Of a stretch of 64,000 nt of DNA, positions 37,262-48,903 are shown in pieces (the first letter of the stretch is position 1; the number at the start of each line of letters is the position of its first letter). The notes under the pieces are model-generated. The model made no database searches, was not told where the DNA came from, and saw only the letters and a program-made list of their open reading frames with translations. Position numbers and translations under genes: made by a program. Source of the stretch: Ifrita kowaldi (taxonomy: Eukaryota > Chordata > Aves > Passeriformes > Cinclosomatidae); the NCBI GenBank assembly GCA_013398055.1, contig VZRS01010773.1, forward strand, positions 124,001-188,000. Reading direction: 5' to 3'.

Positions 37262-37914
37262 GAGTGGCTGGAAAGCTGTCTGTTGGAAAAGGACCTGGGG
37301 ATGCTGATCAACAGCCTGCTGAACATGAGCCGGTGTGTGCCTAGATGGCCAAGAAGGCCAATGGCACCTGGCTTGAATCAAAAATAGTGTGGCCAGCAGG
37401 ACCAGGTAAATGATTAACCCCCTGTACTCGGCACTGGTGAGGCCATGCCTTAAATCCTGTGTTCAGGATTTTGGGCTTCTCAGCACAAGAAAGATGTTGA
37501 GGTGCTGGGAGTGAGTCCAGAGAAGGGCAATGGAGCTGGTGAAGGGTCTGGAGCACAAGTCTTACAAGGAGCAGCTGAGGGAACTGAGCTTGTTTAGCCT
37601 GGACAGAAGGAGGCTCAGGGGGGACTTTATCTCCTCTACAACACCTGAAAGTAAGTTCTAGTGAGGTGGCGATTGGTCTCTTCTCCCCAGTAGCAAGAGA
37701 TAGGACAAGAGAGAACGGCCTCAAGTCGGGCCAGGGGAGGGAAAATTTCCTTGTTGGAAGGGTAGTCAAGCATTGGAACAGGCTGTCCAGGGAACTGGTC
37801 GAGTGACAAGCCCTGAAAGTATTTAAAAGATGGGTAGATGTGGCACTTAGGGACACAGTTTAGTGGCAGGCTTGGCAGGGCTAGTTTAATGACTGGAGAT
37901 GATGATCTTACAGG
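37262..37914 (+). mobile_element. CR1 LINE fragment, both ends incomplete
   Basis: About 650 bp of CR1. It starts in the ORF2 segment GGAAAAGGACCTGGGGATGC and passes LFSLDRRRLRG (near 37,588). It continues through TTGGAACAGGCTGTCCAGGG and stops at GATGATCTTACAGG. The final GTCCTTTCCAACC and octamer repeat are missing, so the 3' end has been lost after insertion. The longest frame of the window, 171 codons on the minus strand (37,341-37,856), is antisense to this element and is not a gene. Confidence 0.93.
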
Positions 37915-39804
37915 GAAAAAATAGTAAAATGTTTCCATTACCACTGTCCTGAGAGAGTAGAAAGGAGTGAGAACAATAAAGTAGAATTTATCAGATATTA
38001 TTAGCTAAAAAAAGGCTGAAATTCACATGTAATTCCACTATATTATGTTGTCTTTAAAACACAATACATAGTTCCCATGTTTACTTCTAAATTAACCTGG
38101 AATTTGCTGGGTGCGCTTTTTTGGTATTGAAAAATGCCTTGTTGTTTCTCTAGGATTAATATTAGCTATTTCTTGGTCTAATATAAGCAGCACATCCTGT
38201 AAGCACAGGATTTTTCTAAGGACATTTTCATCTCATTTGCTTTGCAGAAACTAGATTTTAGCCCATGGCTTTTGAAGATAAAAGAGATTTAACTTACTTA
38301 GGTTAGCATTGATTTTAAAACACTCCTGCATCAAACCATTGTCTCTAGTATTATTGTTGCTGTAGAAAATCAATAAATGTATTCAGCAGTTATGTTTATT
38401 ATACTTGTTATATTTATCCTTAGAAATTACTAAAAAAAATCTTTTTGCACCTACAAAATATCATGGGATTACTTTAATGCCATAAAGGTGTGACAAATGC
38501 TAACAGGCGCTTATGATACTCCTAGCACTTGTCATACTGATATTTAAATTCACTGAAATACACTGAAGGAATATAACTGGCTTGTTTCAGTAGAATGAGT
38601 TTTGTGAAATGATAAGATTTTCCAGGTTTACATTTTAATGGTTAAATTTCAACAAGGGTTTAATGACACTAGTCAACAATATAAATTAATCTTTTGTAGT
38701 AGGCTAGATTACTTCAGAATAATGTGATATACCTGCAAACCTGACTCACAACTCTTCACCTCCTCTAGAAATTGCAGTGTTTCCCAGGCCATAGAGCACC
38801 CTACAAATCAATTTTGACTTTGATAGTAGGATACACAAAGTATTTGTGTAGACATAATTAGAGACATAATTATCAAGAGACTAAAACAATGACATGACGG
38901 GAGACCTTGAAAGAATCTGAACTGCAGAGCTAAAATATATGAAAGCCACATGTACAAGATGGGGAGATCTAAATGAGCTATTATTGCTCAGAATGGAAGT
39001 CTTGAAATTACTGTAGGCAACCATCTGAAAACATCTCTTGAAGTTACTGATACTTCATATAATAGATGCATTCTAATGGAGCTCATAATAGGATTCTGAG
39101 AAAGTCAAGGAAGTATGATAAGAGATATGGAATTGTTTCCAAGCAGATGAGACTGAAATAGTAAGACAAAGTAGTAGATGAAGGCTACTACAGCAATGAA
39201 TATAAAAAAGAGTAATCTACCTTAAGTAGATAGATTTTGAATATTTGTAATTTTCTGCAGTAGTTGAATTAGAGTGTATTCAGTGAAAGATTTGGCAGGA
39301 AGCTTCAAAGCTTGCAAAACAAGTATTTCTTCCCATGCTCATGAATTGTCGAAGTCTGTCACAGGATGCTGTACAGACCAGAAGCATAAATGAGTTCCAG
39401 ATAGTTTGTTCAAATTCATGAAAACTAATATAATCTGCAGAATGAAACAGTTTGTTCAGGTATTATCTCAATTTCAGCACACTGCTGAAACACATGACAT
39501 CATTCTAATATGCTTTATCAAGAAACTGGTACTCCCTATAATAAAAGAGATGGCATCCGAGCAGGGAGGACTTCTGTTTTAATGAGATTTGTCAAGTTCT
39601 TCCTAATCACAAAATTAGATATCAAGGCAATTTTTTTCATGTATGTATGTAAAGCTGCAAGGGAGTGTTTGGTTATTACTTACTTTTGACACTTAATGGA
39701 GACTTTTTTTCTCTCAGAATAAAAATAGCTTTATTAAGAAACATCACCAGTCACCACCAGTATAGGAAATCATATTAAGCTTTAAGGGACTGGACTAATC
39801 TAAG
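37915..39804. other. AT-rich noncoding stretch
   Basis: I see nothing beyond unique AT-rich sequence. No long frame, repeat or RNA motif is evident. Confidence 0.65.
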
Positions 39805-40135
39805 AAAGTTATAAAAAACAGGGAGGAGTGTGAGGATGGGAGGATGGCCCAGGGCAGGCAGGGCCATGCCACCCTAAGAGAGAAGCAGAGCAGAGCAGGA
39901 TGGCCACAGCAGCACATCCTGCCACAGCACAACCAGCACTGGGCAAAGGAGAGGTGATGAGTGAGGTCGAGGATCAGTCTGGGGAGCAGAGTCAGCACAT
40001 CAGGATGGGCAGGAGCAGCACTCAGCTCGGGGACACCCACGGCAGGGCTCAGGCAGAGACGTGACATTTAGATCTGAGCTTAACTCGAGCCTCTGAACAC
40101 AGGGACAGGGATATGTGTAAGAGAGGGAGTGTTCA
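39805..40135. other. GC-rich island, unclassified, likely repeat-derived
   Basis: About 330 bp, G- and A-rich on the plus strand, with GGATGGCCCAGGGCAGGCAG and AGCAGAGCAGAGCAGGATGG. It ends sharply against AT-rich DNA on both sides. A 90-codon antisense frame (39,795-40,067) has an odd Cys/Leu/Pro-rich composition and no domain. The sharp edges suggest an inserted element, perhaps part of an LTR, but I cannot name a family. Confidence 0.4.
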
Positions 40136-40999
40136 TCCTTGAAAGGGAGCAGGAAGACTGACTGGGGCAATTTCCCAGTTACTCCTAGTTACCCGGTGTG
40201 GATAAAGGGTCCACAATTTATTATTTTTGGCCATTTAGACATCTAACTTCGCTGTCAGCAAGTTGCAAGTTTCTTAGTCTTCACAGTTCTTCTGACTACT
40301 GGTAACATTTCACTGGAAGAATTTTTTTCACTTGAATATAAGTATTAGTTTTGTAAAGGAAGCAAGTTTAGCAATTTTTCCTTTAGTCTTCTGATTTTCC
40401 CTATCCTTTTAGTTCAGTAACTTCCTTTCATAAAGAAGAACTACTTATTTGTAAGATACCAACAAAGAAAAACATAGTAGGCACAGCCATCATATGGGCA
40501 ATGTCATTAAGAGTTCTGGCATACATTGTGAACTTCTGTGCACTCATGGCAGCCAGCTATAATTAATATTAATCAAATAAACAAATTTAATTCAGCCTTC
40601 ATTCTCTTGTCATGACAAGATCCCCGGACCTGTCATGAACAACATTAGAATAACCAGTTAATTCAGTTAAGACATGATGAAATTTTACTTTAAAAGCGTA
40701 CCATGTCCCTTGCTTAGTTAATTCTTCTACTCAGCTCCTCATAACCCCTACATGCTAAATTAGCTTAGTTTTCTATGGTAAGACTCCTCTTTTTCTGTTG
40801 TTCTACTTCTGAAGCTACTAACAGGTCATCTAAAGATACATCACAGAAATAAAAAATCTTGTACAAAAAAATTCACTGCTGGATTTTTTTTCTTTTTGCT
40901 TGTATTTCATCACTACTTAGGAAATTCTCTTTCTTGCTGCAGCAACAGCTTTTGAGCTCCACATTGTGGAGATAAACTATGCCCATGAGAAGTTTCCCA

Positions 41000-41365
41000 A
41001 ACTGTGTCACTGTTTGCTGCTGGGCCAACATCTCATAAGGGGTACTGTGCCTGTTACTCAGTGTGGCTTGGCTGCTGGAGCTGGGGACCAGCACAGCTGT
41101 CAGCATGGCTGAGGGCATCCCTGTCCTGCTGGCAGCCTCTGGCAGAGGCTCCCAGGCAATCTGCAATGGCCATCGCAGCCAGGGCCAAACCCCTGCCCAT
41201 GGGGGCTTTGCTACTTTTTGTGGAGATGTTGGCACTTGTTCCCTGCAAGAGAATGTAATATTTGCAATGCAGGCTCAGCCTTACCATGGGCTGGACCTGA
41301 AGGTAAGGAGCTGGGCAGCCTTGTCTCTGTTGGATGCTTTCTGTTGGCCGATTTAACAAATTCTT
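41000..41365. other. GC-rich island, unclassified, likely repeat-derived
   Basis: About 360 bp of high GC containing overlapping frames on both strands (up to 120 codons antisense, 97 sense). None of them shows a known motif, and open frames on both strands are typical of GC-rich DNA lacking stops. Text such as GGTGTTGGCACT-type and CAATGCAGGCTCAGCC segments looks like ERV-derived DNA, but this is an impression only. It is not a copy of the island at 39.8 kb. Confidence 0.4.
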
Positions 41366-42079
41366 TACAAGTGCCTCTAAAAGAGACTTCTCAGTCTATG
41401 ATGAAGAATGCTTTAAAAATATGTTGAAGGGATCATACTCTAAATTTTAACTAGTTTATATAATGTTATGCACACACAGAAACTAGAATGCTCTTTTTTC
41501 TTTTTAATTGATTGTTGTTGGAGTAGGTATTTTGCAGTTCTCCCATTTTTTACCTTTCTCAGATTCACCCTCTAGTGCCTTTCCTATGGTGGCAAACACT
41601 GGAGCTTGTGGTAACCATGTTTGAATGAAAAAATACTAACCATAGAGCAAAAACTTTGCGAAGAGTACCAGCAACCTTGGATTCAGTTGTATGTACATGT
41701 AGAGAATAGAGTTTGCTCCTATATACCATGTACTATCCCAATAGCTGCTCCTCTCACACTTTAGAGACTGTGTAATTTAATGGTTTTGTTCAAGTGCAGT
41801 TTGGCTATTTCCTCACATTCACAAGCTCCCCATTCTGTGGTCTGACATTGTTCTTTCTGATAGCAATGAGAACCTCTCTTGTATTTTAACTACATTTCTT
41901 TCTCTCACTTCTTTTGCATTATTTTTTTTCTTAGGAAAGAAATACAGCTTTCTATAAGACTGACCTTTGGATTAAAACAAAAGTTTTGGAGAACTATTTT
42001 TGGTTACAATATTGGGCTACGTGCTGTATACTTGAGTTATCTTAAATTAATTTGGGCTAGGGAATTATACTGTACTATT

Positions 42080-42112
42080 CAGATAATTTAGATTATCTGA
42101 TGTCTAAATTAT
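42080..42112. repeat. AT-rich overlapping inverted repeats
   Basis: CAGATAAT (42,080-42,087) pairs with ATTATCTG (42,092-42,099). An alternative pairing joins ATAATTTAGA (42,083-42,092) with TCTAAATTAT (42,103-42,112). The two folds exclude each other. Such AT-rich palindromes are common by chance. Confidence 0.6.
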
Positions 42113-42243
42113 ACCAGTTGTACTATGACCAACATGTTAAAAGATTAAATTCAGACAGCCAGCTGGTCATGCCTTAGCTGTTATCTTCATTCTGTTGATA
42201 AAAAAATGTAGTTATATGACTTATAAAAAATCCCATAAGATTA

Positions 42244-42681
42244 TCATGGAATCATAAAATCATAGAATCATTGGAGTTGGAAGGCACCTTAAAGATCAAA
42301 TAGTTCCAATCTCACGACACAGGCAGGGACACCTTCCACTATACCAGGTTGCTCAAAGCCCCATCCAACTCGGCCTTAAACACTTCCAGGGTTGGGACAT
42401 GCTCGCTTTCTCTGGGCAACATGTTCCAGTGCCTCACCACCCTCAGAGTGAAGAATTTCTTCATAACATCCCACCTAAATATACTCTCTTTCAGTTTACA
42501 GCCATTCCCTCTTGTCCTATCACTGCATTCTCCTGTAAAAAAAACCCTCTCCAACTTTCTTGTAGGCCCTTTTAGTACTGGAAGGTGCTATAAGGATTCC
42601 CTGGACCCTCCTCTTCTCAGGATGAACAATCTGAATTCTCTCAGCCTGTCTTGATAGGAAAGATCCTCCAGCCTTCTGATC
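42244..42681 (-). mobile_element. CR1 LINE fragment, 3' end, 5'-truncated
   Basis: The plus strand starts TCATGGAATCATAAAATCAT and continues GAGTTGGAAGGCACCTTAAAG. It then runs through GCTCAAAGCCCCATCCAACT and CTTCATAACATCCCACCTAA to CAGCCTGTCTTGATAGGAAA and CCTCCAGCCTTCTGATCA. The order and spacing are those of a CR1 3' end of about 440 bp. The frames on both strands here (101 and 71 codons) belong to the LINE or are shadows. Confidence 0.94.
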
Positions 42682-45413
42682 AAATACATCTGAATTATCA
42701 GTAGTAGTAGTAGGAGGAGAATAACATAAAAAGAGCTTTCAGAATTAATAATACTAAAAATACTGCTTAATAATTTTATGTAGATTTATATAAACTTCAT
42801 TGAGATTTATAAAAATTTATATTTATTTTTCAAGGTGGTATTTTTTCTTATTAGAAATGATAAAAATAAAATAATGACATACAGTTTGTACCATTCCATC
42901 CATGAGAAAATGATTTCCAACTGTTGTAAAAAACATAGCTTTTTATGTAATTGATCAGTGTATTTTTCAAATGACCAAAGTAGGATTTGTTTTCCAAAGG
43001 AATTATAGCCCCAAAAATGAAATACAATTTAGTAAAAGGAAATAAAATACACCCTAATTGAGATCGAGACTAACTGGAAAGGGGTATTTTCTCATGAGTT
43101 TCTCTTTTTGGGATTTTTAGTTCCACCACATACTCTACATGTATGCATTGTAATTATTGTTGACTTCTATCTTGATTCCCCTTTTCCTGTTTTTGTTGAT
43201 ATTGCCATTTTGCTGATTGATGAAATTCCCTTTAATTTAAAGCTACACTAGATGTGGAATAAGAGAAGAAGAGTACAGGGTAAGGGGAAAGAAGAAAAGG
43301 AGGGAATGCAGTAGAGAGGTAGAGGTAGATCATTCAACATTGGAAATATATCTGTAAAACCCAAAATAATTGCAGAGATGAAAATAGTGAAAATTATACA
43401 TTATCTCAGCTTAGACTTCTAGAAATACTATACTGTCTGTTGACTCATTAAAAAGGTATCTTATTACTTTCTGCTTGTTATTTTACTATGCTTTCCTTCC
43501 AAGTATATTCTCTTTATGTTTTCTGCCTGAGACCAGTTTTCCTGTCAATACTATGATCTTCCTGAATTATTTCTTTCAAGATACAGTTTAATCCTATGCA
43601 TCCACAAATTTTGGCTGCAGTTCTATCCATTTATAAAGGAACTAAAAATGCTTCTTTTCTGATCATGGAAAGGGCAAACAATGAGAGGCAATTTTCTCAT
43701 TCAAAAGCTGAAACATTATTTCAGCCAGTGCCCCGCCCCCCCCGCAAGTCTTTTGGCTTTCTACCAAAGCTACAGTTCTGGTACATTTTGGGATGTCCTC
43801 TGCCTTTCTGTTCAGGTGCTTTTCTGATGCTCATCACAGAGCTAGCATTGATGGTAACAATACCAGCCTCTGGGCTGGAAATACACTTCTGTGAAAAATT
43901 ATTGACCTATCTTTACCAAGCAAATTCAATACCTTCTGCAGTTTATTCATGTTAGAACTATACATTACATCATAGAGTGTGATTTCTCTCTATCAAAGCC
44001 TTTTCCATCAAAAGAGGAAAGGCTCATGCAGCCAATAGCTCAATAGTTAGTGTTTTAGCCATCCAGATTAAATACTGCTGATTTGTCTCATTCAAAGGGT
44101 TTTTTTTTTTGAAATAAGCGAAATTATCCACATTTCCTGTTAGTGTCCTAACATTCAAGTAGAAAGTGCAACTTCTCATTTTTCCATTTACTTAAACACT
44201 TATTCATTCAATATGCCACAGAGAAAAAAAATATTCTTAGAACACACTGATATTCTTATCCTGGTATAGGAAGACCTGCAGACTTCAGCCCCCAGAATCC
44301 AAGGAGACATGAAATGAAAACAATGCATATTCATGAAAATGTTATTTTGAGTGATTGATATTTTTCAAAGGAACAAAAAAAAGCAGAGTATTCAAGTGCA
44401 GCTTTATCTTAGATTGTTTTCCCACTTGTCATAAACTGTATGAAGATGCCTTTCCTTGAACTTCAATTTGCAGAATTTTGTATATATGAATATATATCTT
44501 GTAAGCAAAGAGTGGAGGACATGGCCACCAGTGAACTCATATAAATATGTAGCTGACTTAATGTTAATGATTTCTCTGCTGTGTACACATTTGGATACAA
44601 CAATTTGCATAGCTAATCTTATGTAGATAAAGTAAGGGCTTGTAGTTTTATTATTTCTATGATCTGCTTCTTTACTCTTTTTTCTAAGAGTATCTACTGT
44701 TAATAACAAGCCGTGAAAAGTCTACAAGGAAAGCAGTATAATTCAGATGATTTTTTGGATTTAATTGAACAGCCATTTGTAAGAGGTTAGTTTTCTTCAG
44801 TTGTATTGTTATTCAATTTTTCCATACCTCAATAATCTTTATTTCCCCTCATGCAAAATAACAGATTTCATGGGGCTTGGTGCCTAGTCAGCTTCAAACC
44901 ATGATACTGTCATATAAACTTTCCTGTTCTGTTATTCTGATACGTGTTAATGAGTTTACAGTTGTAGAGATTTCAGTTTCCCTTAAAAACATTTACCTTT
45001 AAAAGTGTTCTGGGTTTTTTAGGATAAATATTTCATATATTCTCCACTATCTGTCCTCTGAATTTAACTTGTTATCACAAGTACGGTAACTTAAAATATA
45101 TTTAAACATGTATGTTGACCTAATGAAGTTTTCTAGCATAATTTCCATGCCATACTGGTAAAAACAGCTGACATAGAAAAACATTTATAAACTAATTAAT
45201 AATTTACTTTCAATTCCTGTGAATTTCTCTGGTTTTAACAGATGTAGATCAATTTTTCAAAAATTAACTAGCTGCAGAGGAAAGCAAGAAAGTCAAGAAT
45301 CAGTTGTGTTTTCTGCTTTGGTTTGCTTGTGCTTGGTTTCGGTGTATATGTGTAATACAGCCTAACCAGAGTCAAACCACCACATACAGTTAGTTTCTTC
45401 TAATTAGCATCTG

Positions 45414-45442
45414 ATTGTGACACAACTCTGTTGTGTCACAAT
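45414..45442. repeat. Perfect palindrome, 13-bp arms, 3-nt loop
   Basis: ATTGTGACACAAC (45,414-45,426) is followed by TCT and its exact reverse complement GTTGTGTCACAAT (45,430-45,442). It could extrude as a cruciform, form an RNA hairpin or bind a dimeric factor as a two-fold site. It does not extend further. No function is visible. Confidence 0.85.
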
Positions 45443-45582
45443 AACAACGTCATAGCTGTGGTGTAATGCAGTTTTAATAAAATTATGCCTGGCTGTTTAC
45501 AAAGACTATAAAGTACCAACATTTTTTCCCTATGTAAACAAACCCCTGTTGGCTGAAAAATAGAGTCTGTTCTGAAAGATAC

Positions 45583-45619
45583 CAAAATATTTCAAAATGT
45601 TTCAAAATATTTCAAAATA
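45583..45619. repeat. Tandem repeat, 10-bp unit, about 3.7 copies
   Basis: The unit CAAAATATTT is repeated with a single A-to-G change in the second copy. It is a minisatellite seed without apparent function. Confidence 0.85.
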
Positions 45620-48203
45620 GTAGATGTCTTCCTAGGAGAAGTTTACTCCAAGGATGAGTGCAGACTGCAAAATTTTTTTCTTGCCCACAGTCTAGATTGT
45701 GAGGATGGTTGTATCTCATTTCAGGAGGAAGGTCCCAGATTTAGATGCAGTAAATTCACAAGAGCCTTTGCAGTTCTAGAATCTTACAGAACAGATAATG
45801 CTTTGATTATTTTAATAAATATCTTTGTAGATAGATATGTATATAGCAACAGCATCAAAACTTATCACAAAAAATTAATTAGTACAGAATTCTTAACAAT
45901 GTTTGGCACATGTTAATTTGATACTATGATTTATGCACTTAAGCAGATTGAAAGGTTCACAGAAGTCAGAAATCTTCTGGTCAGTGTATATATATGTATA
46001 AATAAAATCACTTCTTTATTTCATACAGTAGGTTTTTATATTTAATCTGTTATCGCCAAACTGATTTCAAGAATTTGTGTTTCAGTAAAGCACAACGTCC
46101 AGAAAGAATGTCAATCTTTGTTTGAAAGTCCTGGAAAACAGAAGTTAAAACACCTTGTTTAATTTGTTCTCGCATTGTGTGAAGTGGTACGGTCTGAATC
46201 CTTCATACCATGAGTACCACCCTGGAATACTCATACACAAGAGATGTCTGATATCTCACTGTGAAGAATCACTTTTGTAACAGCAAAGCTGTAAATCCCA
46301 CAGGGAGTTGTAAAAGCAGTCTGTCATTCACTCTGAACATGAATACTTTATACAGTGGAGAGGTTGGTCATTTCCTGCCTTTTTGAAAATAGATGTTTAA
46401 ATCAACCGAAGATTTTTTGAAAACTAAACTTTCTTCCCAAGATGTGCAAGTGAGGTAGCTATGTAATGGCAGCTGCAAGATTACAGAAGGTACATGACAC
46501 TGGCAACCAGAGCAGAGTGTGAAAGGTTAAGCCACCCATCAAATTTTAATGCATAAATCTGTGCGGAAATCAAAAGGGCTATTCTAATTTGACTGGGTAT
46601 TTCTTACTCTGTATTTCTGAACCTATTCACCTTCTATTTCACAGCTTCCCTATCACACAGGCATGTTTTATAAGCCTAGAAGAAGGGATGAATAAAGCAG
46701 ATGCATTTTCTGACTTCAGAGAGAGACAAATATCCCATCTGTTTCAGAGAAGGCTAAGTAGATTTTTTTTCTGAAAACTACCTACTAGGCAAATGTCTGC
46801 TTCACTTTTATTTTTATTCTTGACAACATATCCACTTCAAATTCAGAATGCTTTTCTTTCAACTTACTTCCCCTTAAGGTGTTCTAAGGTGTGAATATGT
46901 AATCAATGCCAGTAATTATACAGAACATTCTTTTCACAGAATTTTTGTGAAGAAGCAGAAAAACTGTTCTTCCAAAAGTGCAAGTATTAGATGCATACAA
47001 CACCATTAACTTGATTTTACTCAGTTATTTCTTCCCAAACCTGTCACATTCCCAATGAACAAAAAGTGCCTAACTGCTGACAAGTTGTTTTCTTTTACTG
47101 AGAAGGGAAACAAAACAAAACAAAACCCAGAGCCACTATATACAATTCCCAACACACAACCAGTTCCTGAATTGGGTTGAATACTTCAAACATAATAAAG
47201 TGGTTGAATGCTTATTATTTACATTTGTAAAGGACTACTATAGAATCTCTAGAAATTGCTTCAACTTTAGAGAAGTAACCTTAGAGAAATTTGCAAAAGG
47301 GTCTTGAAGTGCTGGTTCACATAAGATACCAGGTACAAGGAGGATCAGCTTTCTCCAGATCATTCTGCACATGACTCCATGGTATCTAAATCCTCTTTTT
47401 GCATTCTCACATACTTGGAAAGATATTGCTTTTTTGTGGTTGACTACAATAGAACAACACCTCAGGCATCTGGATTACTGAAATCTTAGAAAGTGTTTTT
47501 TCCAGTCTCTGGAACATCCTGTCTCAAGTTTATCTTTCTGGGCTTTACTTCTGTGACAAAGGTTTTCAGGGAAAGATGTGTGTTTACAAGTTGTCTCATT
47601 CTGTCTGTTTAAAAGTAAGGTTGGTGGTTATCTACTTTTCTTTAAATACATAAATATTTTCTTTTAATAAATAAAAAAATCTCTTTCCTTTTCAAAGTAG
47701 ATTACAGGGACATTGACTAAGCCCAGAAACCCTTGACCACGTAATAAAAAAAAAAAGTTTTGAGAATCAAAATGCATTGGAAAAGCAGAATGAACACACT
47801 TCTCCAATTTATATATTCCTGGCACAAATTATGAAACAAGTTTTCAGTTATGGACTTTGGTCTTGTCCCTACTTTCTTCTAATTTTATCCACAAAAACTA
47901 ATACCCATTTTTTCTTACAGAGAAATGATGTTTTTCTGTATGTATATTAAAGCTCTTTTACTTAGCCAGTCTCATTTAAGTAACTAATATTATTATCTTT
48001 CTTATTTCCTGTCAATATTTCTTAAAAGCCTTCTTTTCTCTACTCCACAAAAAACCTTACCTATTTATTTATGAGCTTGCTGATCCTCTCATATTTTGCA
48101 GAACAGAGACTTTTATCTTTGGGTTTTTTGGTGGTATTTTCCTAGTTTCTTAACAGTCAAATAATTTTTTTACTTTATATCACCATGGTTCTTGATCTGC
48201 GGG

Positions 48204-48903
48204 TGTGCCGCTTTGGCCAAAATCTAGCAATATATCCTCTGAGAGAAAACCAGGTTACAACCACCCTTCCCCCCAACCAGGTTTGGGAAAAAAGGAAATT
48301 TTCTTCGAAGGAAAGTGAAAGAGCTAAAAACTATTGATTTAACAAACACACAAGAAAAAAGGATAATAATGCTAAATAATGAAATCTCTCGCTGTAGAGA
48401 GAAACCTGGGAAGATTTCAGAGTCCTTCTGTAGGTGTGGTCTCTCTCCTCCTCGGAGCTGGGTTGGTGAGGGCCCACCCCCTCGGGCCTCGGGGAAAATT
48501 TTCCCGATGTGTTCTGATGTTGTTGAAACAGTCCAGAAGAGAAGAAGGTAAAAAAAACCCAAAGTCCCAGGAAACAAAGTTCAGCTTTCCGTCTCACGCC
48601 GGAGAGAGGGGCAAGAAAAAAACTGGCTGAAGAAGCAAGCAGGATGCTCCCCCTGTGCTACTGCAGCCAGAGCACACAGAGGAGTGAATCTCCGTGTCCT
48701 TGAGACACTGCTTTGAAAAGTTTGCTTCGTCTTTTTTTTTTTTTCCCTCTCAAGCTCAGTTTAAAGGCACAGAAAAGGCACAGAAAAGGCACAAAACTAA
48801 GTGTTTGGCATAAAGCCGTGATAGGGGATATACAGGATGGAGTCACCCCAAGACAGTGGGGTTTTCTGAAATGCCAATCCATCACTTTGGGGAGAGCGTG
48901 ACA
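48204..48903 (+). mobile_element. Endogenous retrovirus LTR, about 700 bp (family of the 9.0-kb copy)
   Basis: The left end TGTGCCGCTTTGGCC is fixed by its match with 9,004-9,143. The right end is placed at GAGCGTGACA, giving TGT...ACA ends. The flanking bases (GCGGG and ACTTT) do not form a clear target-site duplication, so the right edge may be off or the site has changed. Inside are a GC-rich part at 48,440-48,500, a T-run at about 48,732 and a short tandem repeat. No internal retroviral genes are attached, so it is probably a solo LTR. Frames of 60-117 codons on both strands are not genes. Confidence 0.75.
48766..48793. repeat. Tandem repeat, 11-bp unit, within LTR
   Basis: GGCACAGAAAA occurs twice in a row, followed by a partial third unit GGCACA. 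It sits in the 3' third of the LTR. The other copy of the family is cut before this point, so it is unknown whether the repeat is typical. Confidence 0.85.

Larger units (their letters stand above)
42682..48203. other. AT-rich noncoding stretch with a hairpin and a short tandem repeat
   Basis: No gene is supported. A purine-rich tract lies at about 43,258-43,330. A 119-codon plus-strand frame at 43,596-43,955 spans a C-run, and a 101-codon antisense frame lies at 44,404-44,709; neither has a recognisable domain. The inverted repeat at 45,414 and tandem repeat at 45,583 are listed separately. Confidence 0.65.

Noticed and set aside
37341..37856. 171-codon open frame on the minus strand, the longest in the window
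   Set aside because: It is the antisense of a rightward CR1 fragment; the plus strand carries the LFSLDRRRLRG segment of ORF2.
48224..48630. Overlapping frames of 78-117 codons on both strands at 48.2-48.6 kb
   Set aside because: They fall within an LTR; no Gag, Pol or Env motif is present.
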